A DNA stretch of 64,000 bases from Hyphobacterium indicum (GCF_003129605.1 NZ_QBDX01000004.1:806001-870000), one strand, 5' to 3'; positions 17,780 through 27,434 are shown, counted from the stretch's first letter. A program made the numbers and translations. The notes: generated from the letters alone by a model not told the origin.

Positions 17780-18794
17780 AGCCGCGCTCGAGCAGACCGC
17801 CACCGCGCTCGGCTTCGATGCGGTCCGCATCTGCCGCGCCGATGAGGCATGGGCGGCGGCGGGACGGCTGGAAGAATTTGTCGAAAAAGGCCGTCACGGC
17901 ACGATGGGCTGGATGGAAACAACGCTCCAGCGCCGCAAACAGCCGACGAATATGTGGCCGGAGGCGAAATCCGCCCTCATCGTCGCCATGAATTACGGGC
18001 CGGAGACCGACCCGCTCGACGATCTGAAACACGCCTCCACCGGCAATATCTCCGTCTACGCCCGCCACCGCGATTATCACGACGTGATGAAGGGCAAGCT
18101 GAAACAGCTCGCCCAGCAATTTGCGCGCGAGACCGGCGAGGGGGTCAAAGTCTTTGTCGATACCGCGCCCCTGATGGAAAAGCCGCTGGCGGAAAAGGCC
18201 GGCCTCGGCTGGCAGGGCAAGCACACCAATCTCGTCTCCCGGACCCATGGCTCCTGGCTCTTCCTCGGCGTCATGCTGACCACGGCAGAGCTGCAACCGG
18301 ACGCGCCGGAAGCCGATCATTGCGGCTCCTGCCGCGCCTGTCTGGATATCTGCCCGACCGATGCTTTTCCTGCGCCCTATCAGCTCGATGCGCGGCGCTG
18401 CATCTCCTACCTCACCATCGAACATGACGGCCCGATCCCGGAGGAATTCCGCAAGCCCATGGGCAACCGCATCTATGGCTGTGATGATTGCCTCGCCGTC
18501 TGCCCCTGGAACAAGTTTGCGAATAGCGCCAGCGAGGCGAAACTGGCCGCGCGCGCGGATCTCAACCGCCCGCCCCTCGCCGGGCTGCTGGCGCTGGACG
18601 ATGCCGCCTTCCGCGCCCTGTTTTCCGGCTCTCCGGTCAAGCGCATCGGCCGCAACCGCTTCATCCGCAACTGCCTGATCGCCGCCGGCAATTCCGGTGA
18701 TGCCGACCTCTCGCCACTGGTGGAAGCGCTCCGCGCCGACCTCGACCCGGTCGTCGCCGAAGCCGCGGACTGGGCCATGGGCGAGCTGGCCTGA
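17763..18794 (+). CDS. queG: tRNA epoxyqueuosine(34) reductase
   Basis: A 343-residue protein of the cobalamin-dependent reductase that makes queuosine from epoxyqueuosine in tRNA anticodons. Two ferredoxin-like [4Fe-4S] motifs are clear: [16 protein letters not shown] and [13 protein letters not shown]; the N-terminal domain has [15 protein letters not shown] and [17 protein letters not shown], both typical. The start [11 protein letters not shown] at 17763 (a second ATG lies at 17760) matches family length and overlaps the GST end by 17 nt, so cotranscription is likely. Confidence 0.93.
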   Translation: MISTSRAALEQTATALGFDAVRICRADEAWAAAGRLEEFVEKGRHGTMGWMETTLQRRKQPTNMWPEAKSALIVAMNYGPETDPLDDLKHASTGNISVYARHRDYHDVMKGKLKQLAQQFARETGEGVKVFVDTAPLMEKPLAEKAGLGWQGKHTNLVSRTHGSWLFLGVMLTTAELQPDAPEADHCGSCRACLDICPTDAFPAPYQLDARRCISYLTIEHDGPIPEEFRKPMGNRIYGCDDCLAVCPWNKFANSASEAKLAARADLNRPPLAGLLALDDAAFRALFSGSPVKRIGRNRFIRNCLIAAGNSGDADLSPLVEALRADLDPVVAEAADWAMGELA

Positions 18795-18909
18795 CCCGGT
18801 TCCCCGATGTGTCTGCCACGGACACGGCCCTTGCGGGGACAGGGCAGCCTTGAAAGCCCGCTGCCGCTTGCGGTTGGCCTCGCCGCAGCGGGACGGCAGA
18901 CTGCGGCCC

Positions 18910-19629
18910 ATGACACCATCGCTTCTCATACTGACCGGCGCCGGTATTTCCGCTGAATCCGGGCTGGGCACGTTCCGGGATACGGACGGCATATGGTCAC
19001 AATTCGACTGGCAGAAGCTGGCCACGCCGGAAGGCTTTGCCGAAGATCCAGTGATGGTTCACGCCTTCTACAATGCGCGCCGCAAGGGATTGCTGGACGC
19101 ACAGCCCAATGCCGCCCACACCGCGCTGGCCACGCTGGAAGCGGCCTGGGTGCGCTCGGGCGGAGAATTTCTGCTGGTCACCCAGAATATTGATGATCTG
19201 CACGCGCGCGCCGGGTCGGAACGTCTCATTCACATGCATGGTGAGCTCCTGCGGGCCCGCTGCGCCGCCTGTGGCGACCTCACGGCGTGCACCGCCGATC
19301 TGTCGATCGCGATGAGTTGTCAGGCCTGCGGCCGCGAGGGCCGGCTGCGGCCGCACGTCGTCTGGTTCGGGGAAATGCCGATGGGCATGGAAGAGATATT
19401 CGAGCGTTTAAGCCGCACCACGCATTTCGCCGCCATCGGAACCTCCGGCGCGGTCTGGCCGGCGGCGGGCTTTGCCGAAGAGGCGGCACGCGCCGGAGCA
19501 GAGACCTGGGAGCTCTCGCTGGAAGCGGGCGAAAGCGGGCACAATTTCCATCACACCCTTTACGGCAAGGCGACCGCAACCGTGCCGGACTGGTGCGAGA
19601 CGGTCATCGCCCGGGCGTTTGCAGCATGA
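18910..19629 (+). CDS. cobB: NAD-dependent sirtuin deacylase (CobB, class III)
   Basis: A 239-residue sirtuin. The NAD site GAGISAESG with TFRD, TQNIDDLHARAG, the catalytic histidine in HMHGELL, and a zinc ribbon formed by CAACG and CQACG are all present. FYNARRK supplies the tyrosine and arginine (YxxR) of class III sirtuins, so it probably removes succinyl or malonyl groups as well as acetyl from lysines. Its stop overlaps the next gene (ATGA), tying it to the TPR-sulfotransferase pair. Confidence 0.93.
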   Translation: MTPSLLILTGAGISAESGLGTFRDTDGIWSQFDWQKLATPEGFAEDPVMVHAFYNARRKGLLDAQPNAAHTALATLEAAWVRSGGEFLLVTQNIDDLHARAGSERLIHMHGELLRARCAACGDLTACTADLSIAMSCQACGREGRLRPHVVWFGEMPMGMEEIFERLSRTTHFAAIGTSGAVWPAAGFAEEAARAGAETWELSLEAGESGHNFHHTLYGKATATVPDWCETVIARAFAA

Positions 19630-21227
19630 GCGCGCTTCTGCAACAGGCAAGGGCGGCGCTCGATGCCGGAAATGCGCAAGCCGCCCTGCAGGCCGCCCAG
19701 GCCGCCGCGCGCGCCAATCCCAATGACGCCAACGCACATTATCTCTGCGCCGCCGCTTTGCGGATGGCGGGCCGGTCCGGCGATGCACTGGCCATTCTCG
19801 ACCGCCTGAACCGGGCCCTGCCGGACCAGCCGGATCTCATCAACATGGCCGGTCTGTGCCGCCGGGATATGGGCGATACCACAGGCGCAAGGCGCGATTT
19901 CGAGCGGGCCGCCAAACTGGCCCCGCAGCACATTCCGGCGCTGGGCAATCTGGCCGGCCTCCTCGCCGAAACCGGCCCGGACGCTGCGCTGGCGGTCTAT
20001 GAAAAGCTGGGCGCATTGCAGCCGCAAAACCCCGAACCCCCGGCGCTGGCCGCCTCGCTGTGCCTGTCATTGCGCGACCTGCCCGGGGCGAAAGCCTGGC
20101 TGGCCCGGGCCGAAGCCATTGAGGCCGATGCGCTGCCGGTCCGGTCGGCGCAGGCCGGGCTGGCCCTGGCCGAAGGTGATGCCGCCCGCGCGCGGGCGCG
20201 TCTGGATGGCTTTCTGCAAACGGCAGGCGGTGCGCCAGCCCCACTGGCCGTCGCCTGGGGCCGGCTGGGGGAGGCCTGTCACAGGCTGCAAGATCATCGC
20301 GCGGCTTTCGAGGCCTGGACGCAGGCCAACCGGATACAGCGGCAAAGCTGGGAGGTTCGCTTTGCCGGATATGAGGGCCCGCGCTCGCTGGCCTCGGCCC
20401 AGCGTCTGGCGGACTGGTTCGCCGCGCATGATCCGGCTCCGGCAGAGACAACCCGCCTGACCGGCCCGGCACCGGTCTTCCAGGTCGGCTTCCCGCGCTC
20501 CGGAACGACCCTGCTCGAACAGATGCTGGATGCCCATCCCGGCATCGAGACGCTGGAGGAACAGGACGCGATCGGGCCCATCATCCAGGCGATCGGCGAT
20601 ACGCCGGAGCGTCTGGCGCGATTGTCCTCGCTTGGCGGCGATGAGATCAACGCCCTGCGCGCCGCCTACTGGCGCAGCGCCCGGCCGCAAGGAGCGCCGG
20701 AGGCCGGGCAGGTCTTCATCGACAAATACCCGATGAATCTGGTCTGGCTGGGTCCGCTCATGCGGATTTTCCCGGATGCGAAAATCATTCTCTGCCTGCG
20801 GGATCCGCGCGATTGCGTGCTCTCCGCCTTCCAGCAGCGCTTTGCCGTCAATCCGGAAATGTACCGGACGCTGGAGATGGCCGACTGTGCCCGGCTCTAT
20901 GAGGCCGCCATGCAGGCTGGTCAGGCCGCTCTGGCGTCTGATCATGCGGTGCCGGTTCACACCGTGCGCTATGAAGATGTGGTCGCGGACTACAAGGCGG
21001 TGATGGAGCCCCTGATCCGTTTTCTGGGCCTCAAGTGGGATCCGGCCATTGAGGACTATCGCGAGAAAGCGGAAACCAAACGCATCAAGACGCCATCGGC
21101 GCCGCAAGTGGTCCAGCCGCTCTATGCCTCCTCGATCGGGAAATGGCGGTCCTATGCGTTTGCACTGGCGCCGGTACAGGGCATGCTGGCACCCTGGATC
21201 GAGCGATACGGGTATGAAGCAGAATGA
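19626..21227 (+). CDS. TPR repeat sulfotransferase, copy 1
   Basis: A 533-residue cytosolic-looking fusion. Residues 1-250 hold TPR helices (ARAALDAGNAQAALQAAQAA, then PNDANAHYLCAAALRMAGR and further units). From about residue 283 a sulfotransferase domain begins: VFQVGFPRSGTTLLEQ is the PAPS 5'-phosphosulfate loop, and CLRDPRDCVLSAFQQRF the 3'-phosphate site. It should transfer sulfate from PAPS to an unidentified substrate; TPR-sulfotransferases in animals act on protein tyrosine, but bacterial targets are unknown. It overlaps cobB and the second copy by 4 nt each. Confidence 0.85.
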   Translation: MSALLQQARAALDAGNAQAALQAAQAAARANPNDANAHYLCAAALRMAGRSGDALAILDRLNRALPDQPDLINMAGLCRRDMGDTTGARRDFERAAKLAPQHIPALGNLAGLLAETGPDAALAVYEKLGALQPQNPEPPALAASLCLSLRDLPGAKAWLARAEAIEADALPVRSAQAGLALAEGDAARARARLDGFLQTAGGAPAPLAVAWGRLGEACHRLQDHRAAFEAWTQANRIQRQSWEVRFAGYEGPRSLASAQRLADWFAAHDPAPAETTRLTGPAPVFQVGFPRSGTTLLEQMLDAHPGIETLEEQDAIGPIIQAIGDTPERLARLSSLGGDEINALRAAYWRSARPQGAPEAGQVFIDKYPMNLVWLGPLMRIFPDAKIILCLRDPRDCVLSAFQQRFAVNPEMYRTLEMADCARLYEAAMQAGQAALASDHAVPVHTVRYEDVVADYKAVMEPLIRFLGLKWDPAIEDYREKAETKRIKTPSAPQVVQPLYASSIGKWRSYAFALAPVQGMLAPWIERYGYEAE

Positions 21228-22798
21228 GTGACAGGCTCCAGCAGGGATTCGCCCGCTTGCAGGCCGGCCGGCCATTGGAAGCGCTGGAAATTGCGCGCGC
21301 CGCGGAGGGCGATCCGAATGCCAAGTATCTGGAGGGGTTGGCCTTGCGCGCCATGGGGGAAACCGATGCCGCGCTGGGCGCGTTCAAGGTGCTGGCCCTC
21401 ACCCACCCGCTGGTGCCCGATTTTCCCAATCTGATTGGCCTCTGCCAGGCCGATCTTGGCAAGATTGATCAGGCCGTTGCCGCCTTCGAACAGGCGCTCT
21501 CGATCAATCCAGCTTTTGTCCATGCCGCTTTCAATCTGGGCCGCACCCTGGCCAATGACGGCCGGATGAAGACCGCCATTCTGGCCTATCGCCGGGCGCT
21601 CGCAGCGAAAGCCGATCACCTCCCCAGCCGCCGCAATCTCGCCTGGTGCCTGCAGCAGATCCATGATCTCGACGCCGCCGGCAAGGAAGCCGATGCCGCG
21701 CTGGCCCAGCAACCCGGCGACCCGCTGGCCTTGTCGGTCAAGGCCGCGGCCCTGATTGCGGACGGCGCGTATGCCGATGCCGCAGAGCTGGTCTCGACCC
21801 GGCTGGCCGCCGATGCCCAGCCGGTCAATGCCGCGCTGGCGCTGGGCAAGATGGGAGAGGCGCTCGAGAACGCCGGCGAGTATGAAGGCGCCTTTGCCGC
21901 CTGGGCCCGCGCCAATGACGGCTTGCGCACACATTACGCCCCCGCCTTCGAGGCGGTGAAGACCGGCTTTGCCCTTCCGGCCGTGCAGCAATGGGCGGAT
22001 TTTGACGTGCCGGACTTTGACCGCGAAACGGGGCTTGAAGGACCAGCCCCCGTCTTCCTGATCGGATTCCCGCGCTCGGGCACGACCCTGATGGAGAGTG
22101 TGCTCGCCGCGCATCCGGACATTGACACCAGTGACGAGCGGCCGCTCTCGACACCCTTGATCGAGTCCGCCGGTCACAACCCGGACGCCTGGCGCGCCTT
22201 TTTCGGGACATTGCCGGAAAAACGCGCCGGATTGCGGCAGGCCTATTGGGACGGCTGGCGTGCGGGCGCGCCGGAGGCGGGCCGCGTCTTCATCGACAAG
22301 CTGCCGCTCAATCTGGCATGGACGCCCGTACTCGCGGCGGTGTTTCCGGAGGCAAAATTCCTGCTGGCCCTGCGTGATCCGCGCGATTGTGTGCTGTCAG
22401 CCTTCAAACAGCGCTTCGGCATGAATGCCGCCATGTACCGCATGCTCAGTCTGGATGATGCCGCCGCCTATTATGACGCGGCCATGCAGGCCGGGCTGAC
22501 AGGTCTGGAAACCCTGCCCGGCGACCGGCTCCTGCAGGTGCGATATGAAGATTGCGTCGCGGATCTCGAAGCGCAGGCCCGGCGGGTGATTGCGTTCCTG
22601 GAGCGGGAGTGGAGCGATGAGGTTCTAGCCTATCGCGAAAAAGCCCGGGACCGCTTCATCTCGACCCCGTCGGCGCCGCAGATTGTCCAGCCCGTCTATC
22701 AGAGCTCGGCCGGACGCTGGCGCGATTATGATTTCGCCCTGCAATCCGTCCGCCCCGTGCTCGACCCCTGGGCGGAGCGCTGGGGGTATGCGGACTGA
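21224..22798 (+). CDS. TPR repeat sulfotransferase, copy 2
   Basis: A 524-residue paralogue of the preceding gene with the same design: TPR repeats to about residue 230 (GLCQADLGKIDQAVAAFEQALSIN is a clean unit), then VFLIGFPRSGTTLMES and ALRDPRDCVLSAFKQRF. The tails are nearly alike (TPSAPQIVQP, RWRDYDFAL), so the pair arose by tandem duplication and has diverged, mainly in the TPR half. The ATG overlaps the upstream stop by 4 nt. Divergent TPR arms suggest different acceptor proteins. Confidence 0.85.
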   Translation: MSDRLQQGFARLQAGRPLEALEIARAAEGDPNAKYLEGLALRAMGETDAALGAFKVLALTHPLVPDFPNLIGLCQADLGKIDQAVAAFEQALSINPAFVHAAFNLGRTLANDGRMKTAILAYRRALAAKADHLPSRRNLAWCLQQIHDLDAAGKEADAALAQQPGDPLALSVKAAALIADGAYADAAELVSTRLAADAQPVNAALALGKMGEALENAGEYEGAFAAWARANDGLRTHYAPAFEAVKTGFALPAVQQWADFDVPDFDRETGLEGPAPVFLIGFPRSGTTLMESVLAAHPDIDTSDERPLSTPLIESAGHNPDAWRAFFGTLPEKRAGLRQAYWDGWRAGAPEAGRVFIDKLPLNLAWTPVLAAVFPEAKFLLALRDPRDCVLSAFKQRFGMNAAMYRMLSLDDAAAYYDAAMQAGLTGLETLPGDRLLQVRYEDCVADLEAQARRVIAFLEREWSDEVLAYREKARDRFISTPSAPQIVQPVYQSSAGRWRDYDFALQSVRPVLDPWAERWGYAD

Positions 22799-22813
22799 CC
22801 GTGGGCGGGTGAG

Positions 22814-23209
22814 CTACGGGCCGGCCGCATCCTCGATGGCGTGCATATCCTCGTCCGACAGGCCGAAATGATGGCCGATCTCATGCACCAGCACATGCGC
22901 GATCAGGAATTTCAGGCTGACATCGCCGCGCGCCTGCCATTCGGCAAGAATGGGCTTGCGGTAGAGCCAGACCTGATCCGGGAAGGTCACCGGATCAATG
23001 ACCGATTTCTGGGTCAGATCAATGCCGTGATAGAGGCCGGAGAGCTGATAGGGATCGGCGATGCCGAAATGCGCCAGCGTTTCCCTGTCGGCAAAATCGG
23101 CAATGCGGATGGAGACATTGCCGCACATCTTGCGGAAGCCTGCGGGCAATTCGTTCAGCGCCTCTTCGGCGAGGCCGGCGAATTCATCGATATCCGGGTG
23201 TGGGCTCAT
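22814..23209 (-). CDS. metallopeptidase family protein (zincin-like)
   Basis: A 131-residue protein of the small zincin-like metallopeptidase family (PF06262 type). VLVHEIGHHFG contains HExxH followed by a histidine, and the flanks match: FAGLAEEALNELPAGF at the beginning and LSDEDMHAIE at the end. Substrate unknown. Start is uncertain: ATGs at 23209, 23218 and 23239 are in frame and none has a clean ribosome site; 23209 gives the usual family beginning MSPHPDIDEF. Confidence 0.8.
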   Translation of the reverse strand: MSPHPDIDEFAGLAEEALNELPAGFRKMCGNVSIRIADFADRETLAHFGIADPYQLSGLYHGIDLTQKSVIDPVTFPDQVWLYRKPILAEWQARGDVSLKFLIAHVLVHEIGHHFGLSDEDMHAIEDAAGP

Positions 23210-23300
23210 CCTGCCCATATAGGTTGGACGGGCGGCCATGCCATTGCGAACATACAGGGAACATGCTAATCGGTTTCTTTTTGCGCGCCGGGGCTGAGTT

Positions 23301-24317
23301 TTGACGAAAGAGCAGGACAGGCTGAGCGCCCTCATGGAAATGAGCGATGCGCCCGACGAACCGGTCCGGCTGGTCGAGGATGACCGGACCGGCGACCGCA
23401 TCCTTTTCTATGAGGGTAAGGACGGTCCCATTGCCGAATTCCGCTATGCGGACCGGACACTCTGGATGACCCAGGCCCAGATTGCTGACCTGTTCGGGCG
23501 GGATATTGCCACCATATCCCGGCACATTGGCAACATTCTGGAAGAAGGCGAACTGGAAGAAGCGACTTCTTTGCATAAATTGCAAAGAAGTATGGGCCGC
23601 CCTGCAACCCTCTACAGCCTCGATATGATCATCTCGGTCGGCTACCGCGTGTCCTCGAAACAGGCGACGCTGTTCCGGCGCTGGGCAACGGACAAGCTGG
23701 TTCAGTTTGCGACGAAGGGCTTTGTTATAGATCAGCCACGGCTGCGCGACGCCGCAGATCAGGACCGCATCCGCGAACTCCGGGACATCATCCGTGATAT
23801 CCGGGCGTCTGAAGCCAATGTCTTCCGCGAAGTCCGTAAAATCTGTTCCCTGTGTCAGGATTACGATGGTCGGTCGCAATCTGCGCGGGACTTTTTTGCG
23901 ATGATGCAGAATCGTCTGTTGTGGGCCGTGACCAGCCTGACCGCGCCGGAAATCATTCTGGACCGCGCCAATGCCGGCATCGAGAATATGGGTCTGACCA
24001 ACTGGCCCAAAACCGACATCCGCAAGCAGGATGTCATTGTCGCGCATAATTATCTCGGTGATTCCGAAATCCGGGAAAAGAACCGTTTGACCATCATGCT
24101 GCTCGATTTCTTCGAGGACCGGCTCGACCAGGGCCGGTTGACAACGATGGCCGCCGCAGCAGCCAAGCTGGCCGAATTCCTGAAATTCAACGAGCGGCCC
24201 GTGCTCGAGCATAAGGGCTGTGTGACCCGCGAAGAGGCGGACAGGCACGCAGAAGCCCAGTATGAACAGTTCGCTGAACGCCGCCGCGCCCTTCGGCAGG
24301 AGACCCCCGATGGATAG
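23301..24317 (+). CDS. RhuM family protein
   Basis: A 338-residue member of the virulence RhuM family (PF13310 type). The conserved block RTLWMTQAQIADLFGRDIATISRHIGNIL looks like a DNA-binding helix-turn-helix; LYSLDMIISVGYRVSS and FRRWATDKLVQF follow as expected. Biochemical function is not established; homologues are often found near restriction loci or prophages. The TTG at 23301 is the longest start; an ATG at 23334 is also possible. It overlaps mmcB by 8 nt. Confidence 0.8.
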   Translation: MTKEQDRLSALMEMSDAPDEPVRLVEDDRTGDRILFYEGKDGPIAEFRYADRTLWMTQAQIADLFGRDIATISRHIGNILEEGELEEATSLHKLQRSMGRPATLYSLDMIISVGYRVSSKQATLFRRWATDKLVQFATKGFVIDQPRLRDAADQDRIRELRDIIRDIRASEANVFREVRKICSLCQDYDGRSQSARDFFAMMQNRLLWAVTSLTAPEIILDRANAGIENMGLTNWPKTDIRKQDVIVAHNYLGDSEIREKNRLTIMLLDFFEDRLDQGRLTTMAAAAAKLAEFLKFNERPVLEHKGCVTREEADRHAEAQYEQFAERRRALRQETPDG

Positions 24318-24756
24318 TCCGCTCGCCTCTGCTGCCAATCCGGCGATTGATGATGCCCGCCTGCTGGCACGCGGCGCGGCCCGCCTGCTCTATGATATGG
24401 GCTATACGGCGATCCCGGAATTTTCCCTGAAATCCGGGCGCCGCGCCGATCTGTTCGCGCTCGGCCCCAAGGGCGAGATGACGGTCGTCGAGATCAAGTC
24501 CGGCCTCGCGGATTTCCGCGCCGATACCAAGTGGATGGAATACTGGAGCTGGTGCGACCGGCTCTATTTTGCGGTGTCCGACCGCTTCCCGCACGATGTC
24601 CTGCCGGAGCAGGCCGGTCTGATCATCGCCGACGGATTCGGGGCCGCCATTGTCCGCGAAAGCCCGCACGATCCGGTCAATGCGGCGCGGCGCAAATCGG
24701 TCATGCTGCGCTTTGCCCGCTGCGCGGCAGAGCGGCTGGGGCGGCTGGAACCCTAG
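24310..24756 (+). CDS. mmcB: MmcB family DNA repair protein
   Basis: A 148-residue protein of the alphaproteobacterial MmcB group, named from the Caulobacter mitomycin C response. EFSLKSGRRADLFAL and VVEIKSGLADFRADTKW show the E-D-ExK arrangement of a PD-(D/E)xK nuclease fold. A role in repair of crosslinks is known from the family. The start at 24310 lies within the end of the RhuM gene; its stop overlaps the regA stop on the other strand by 4 nt. Confidence 0.88.
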   Translation: MDSPLASAANPAIDDARLLARGAARLLYDMGYTAIPEFSLKSGRRADLFALGPKGEMTVVEIKSGLADFRADTKWMEYWSWCDRLYFAVSDRFPHDVLPEQAGLIIADGFGAAIVRESPHDPVNAARRKSVMLRFARCAAERLGRLEP

Positions 24757-25301
24757 CGCGGGGCGCGCTTGGCGAGGATGCGCTGCAGGGTCCGCCGGTG
24801 CATGTTGAGCCGCCGGGCAGTTTCCGAGACATTGTGATTGCAGAGCTCGAAGACGCGCTGGATATGCTCCCAGCGGATCCGGTCGGCCGACATCGGGTTT
24901 TCCGGCGGGGCCGGTTTTTCACCCGGCGACAATAACGCCTTGACCACATCGTCGGCATCGGCCGGCTTGGCGAGATAATCGATCGCGCCGGACTTCACCG
25001 CAGCCACGGCGGTCGCGATATTGCCATAGCCGGTCAGCATGACGGCGCGGCAATCATCGCGCGAGGCGTGCAGCGCGCGGACGACATCCAGCCCGTCGCC
25101 ATCCTCCAGCCGCAGATCCACGACTGCGAAGGCCGGCGGATTTCCGCGGGCAATCTCTAAGGCTTCCGACACTGTGCCGACCGCCGAAACGACGAAACCG
25201 CGGCTGGTCATGGCACGGCCCAGCCGCGTGCGGAAAGGTGCGTCATCATCCACGATGAGAAGAGATTTGTCGTCCGGAAGGTCGAGCGGAATATCGGTCA
25301 T
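24753..25301 (-). CDS. regA: redox response regulator ActR/PrrA/RegA
   Basis: A 182-residue two-component response regulator. The receiver domain contains VDDDAPFR, the phosphoacceptor in FAVVDLRLEDGDG (about residue 62), MLTGYG and the conserved lysine in YLAKP. The C-terminal Fis-type helix NVSETARRLNMHRRTLQRIL is essentially the RegA/PrrA signature. It controls respiration, carbon and nitrogen metabolism in response to redox state. It lies 30 nt downstream of regB, in the same direction. Confidence 0.95.
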   Translation of the reverse strand: MTDIPLDLPDDKSLLIVDDDAPFRTRLGRAMTSRGFVVSAVGTVSEALEIARGNPPAFAVVDLRLEDGDGLDVVRALHASRDDCRAVMLTGYGNIATAVAAVKSGAIDYLAKPADADDVVKALLSPGEKPAPPENPMSADRIRWEHIQRVFELCNHNVSETARRLNMHRRTLQRILAKRAPR

Positions 25302-25331
25302 ATCGCTTACTCTTGATCTTTTGTTGAATAT

Positions 25332-26645
25332 CTAGACCGGTTCGGCGGGCGCTTCCACCCGGTTGCGCGGCCATTCGATCTGGACCAGCGCCCCGCCCAG
25401 CGGGCCGCCATTGGCGAAGCGGGCCTTGCCGCCCAGACGTTCAATCATGGTGATGGCGATGAAAGTGCCCAGCCCCATACCGCCGCCCACTTCGCCCGAC
25501 CGCCGGGAGATGTAAGGCTCGCCGATACGGCTCAGCACATCCGGCGCGAATCCCTTGCCATCATCATTGAGGGTGATGCGCACCGTTTTTTCATTCCATT
25601 CGCCTTCAACCGTGACAGCCGAGGCCGCAAATTCAACCGCATTCTCGACCAGATTGCCGAGCCCGTAGAGAAATTCCGGCTGGCGCGCCAGATACGGCGC
25701 CGTGCCTTCGCCATCGGCGCGCAGGGTGATGGAGGTGCCGAGCCCGCGCAGCGGCGCACAGACCTCATCCAGCGCGTCCCGGAATGCGATCCGGTCATGC
25801 ATCTTGTCATGGGCTTCGCGCTGCGCCGAGAGCCGCTGCAGGATGTCACGGCAGCGTTTGGCCTGGGACACCAGCAATTCGGCATCTTCCTTCAGCGCCG
25901 GGTCCTTTGCCCCGTGCGCAATCTCCTTTGCCGTCAGCTGGATCGTGGCCAGCGGCGTCCCCAGCTCATGCGCCGCCGCGGCCGCCAGCGAGCCGACGGC
26001 GGACAGTTTCTGTTCACGCGCGAGAATGGCCTGCGCCGCGGCGAGGGCGGCGCCCATGCGCTTGGCCTCCCGCCCGATGCGCCAGGCATAGGCGGCGGTA
26101 AAGGCCACGGCGATGACAAAGGCAACGCCAAGGCCGGCCTCATAGAGCAGCGGCAGATGCAGGGTTTCTCCCCGTATCCAGGGCATCGGCAGGGCAAAGA
26201 CCGCCATCGCCGCCATCCCGGCGAGTCCGATGACGGTCAGCCCCAGCGCATGGCGGGGCGGCAGGGCCGCCACGCCGATCGTCACCGGCGCCACCAGCAT
26301 CACCACAAAGGGATTCTGCAATCCGCCGGTGAGCAACAGCAGCAGGGACAATTGCAATACGTCAAAACCAAGCTGGACAAAGGCTTCATGATGCGAGGTC
26401 AGCCTCTGGATATCGCGGGTGATGATCAGGCCGAGATTGAGTACGGCACTGGCCGCAACGACGCCGCCGCACAGGGCCAGTGGCAGCTCGAAATCGAGCA
26501 CCAGGCTGACAAAAAGCAGTGTGGCCGCCTGGCCGAAAATCGCCAGCCAGCGCAATACGATCAGGGTGCGCAGCCGCACACGCCCAAAGAAAGGCGCAAT
26601 GCCGGGCGGCGGCGCCTCCTGGCTCAGATCATAGGAATCCACCAT
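25332..26645 (-). CDS. regB: redox sensor histidine kinase ActS/PrrB/RegB
   Basis: A 437-residue membrane sensor kinase. Six hydrophobic helices are followed by GGLQNPFVVML, the quinone-sensing GGxxNPF motif, the H-box AAAHELGTPLATI, the redox cysteine region AKRCRDIL, then NLVENAVEF, DDGKGF and GGGMGLGTF of the ATPase domain. The start at 26645 is preferred because AGAGG lies 5 nt ahead. It autophosphorylates under reducing conditions and signals to RegA downstream. Confidence 0.95.
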   Translation of the reverse strand: MVDSYDLSQEAPPPGIAPFFGRVRLRTLIVLRWLAIFGQAATLLFVSLVLDFELPLALCGGVVAASAVLNLGLIITRDIQRLTSHHEAFVQLGFDVLQLSLLLLLTGGLQNPFVVMLVAPVTIGVAALPPRHALGLTVIGLAGMAAMAVFALPMPWIRGETLHLPLLYEAGLGVAFVIAVAFTAAYAWRIGREAKRMGAALAAAQAILAREQKLSAVGSLAAAAAHELGTPLATIQLTAKEIAHGAKDPALKEDAELLVSQAKRCRDILQRLSAQREAHDKMHDRIAFRDALDEVCAPLRGLGTSITLRADGEGTAPYLARQPEFLYGLGNLVENAVEFAASAVTVEGEWNEKTVRITLNDDGKGFAPDVLSRIGEPYISRRSGEVGGGMGLGTFIAITMIERLGGKARFANGGPLGGALVQIEWPRNRVEAPAEPV

Positions 26646-26756
26646 CACCGCCTCTATATCCTGCATCGCATAAATGTGACCAGACAGATTACACCTTGCT
26701 GCATTGCACAATGGCGCAGACGGGTTCATCTTCCGGTCCCGAATTCTGGAGGTCGT

Positions 26757-27407
26757 GTGAAGCAAGGTTCAGCCATTCCGATGTGGGTCTTCCCGCTGGT
26801 AGCGGGAATTGGCGCCCTGGTTCTGGTCTTCGCCATTCTGATGGCGCTGGATGCGCGTCCGCAACCGGCACAGGGCGAAGTCATCTCCTCGGGACGGGCC
26901 GATATCGGCGGTCCTTTCACACTGGTCGATCACACCGGCACCACGGTCACCGAGGCGGATTTTGCCGGACGGCCCATGCTGATCTATTTCGGCTTCACCT
27001 ATTGTCCGGACATCTGCCCCTTCTCCCTGCAGGTGATGGCCGCCGCGCTGGAAGCATTGCCCGAAGACCGGCGCAATGAATTCCAGCCCGTCCTGATCAC
27101 AGTGGACCCGGAGCGCGACACGCCGGAGCAGCTGGCGCAATATATCGAAAGCCCGGCCTTTCCCCCCAATCTTGTCGGCCTGACCGGCACACCGGAACAG
27201 ATTGCGGCGGCCGCCGCCGAATACCGGGTGATCTATCGCCGCGCCCTGGAACCGGGTGCGCCTGAAGACACGTATACCATGGACCACACCTCGCTGATCT
27301 ATCTGATGGACCGGCAGGGTGAATTCCACAGCGTTTACGCCCATGGCACGCCGCCGGCACAGCTGGCTGAAGGGCTGCAAGACTTCCTTGAGGAAAGCCC
27401 GCGATAA
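26757..27407 (+). CDS. SCO1/SenC family protein (copper chaperone/thioredoxin-like)
   Basis: A 216-residue membrane-anchored periplasmic protein. One N-terminal helix (VFPLVAGIGALVLVFAILM) precedes a thioredoxin fold with FTYCPDICP (CxxxC) and the distal ligand histidine in MDHTSLIYL, the copper-binding set of SCO proteins. It helps assemble the CuA site of cytochrome oxidase. GTG at 26757 is the start, with GGAGG 4 nt ahead. It is divergent from regB; senC/prrC beside regB and regA is a conserved arrangement. Confidence 0.92.
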   Translation: MKQGSAIPMWVFPLVAGIGALVLVFAILMALDARPQPAQGEVISSGRADIGGPFTLVDHTGTTVTEADFAGRPMLIYFGFTYCPDICPFSLQVMAAALEALPEDRRNEFQPVLITVDPERDTPEQLAQYIESPAFPPNLVGLTGTPEQIAAAAAEYRVIYRRALEPGAPEDTYTMDHTSLIYLMDRQGEFHSVYAHGTPPAQLAEGLQDFLEESPR

Positions 27408-27434
27408 TTCCGCGTGGCCATGAAAGGTGTTTCC

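Noticed and set aside
25797-26756. 320-codon upstream extension of the SCO frame
   Set aside because: Overlaps regB on the other strand; the GTG at 26757 with GGAGG gives a normal SCO protein.
26646-26756. RegA-type binding site or promoter in the regB-SCO gap
   Set aside because: The gap contains AT-rich stretches but no box pair or RegA consensus that I could place with confidence.
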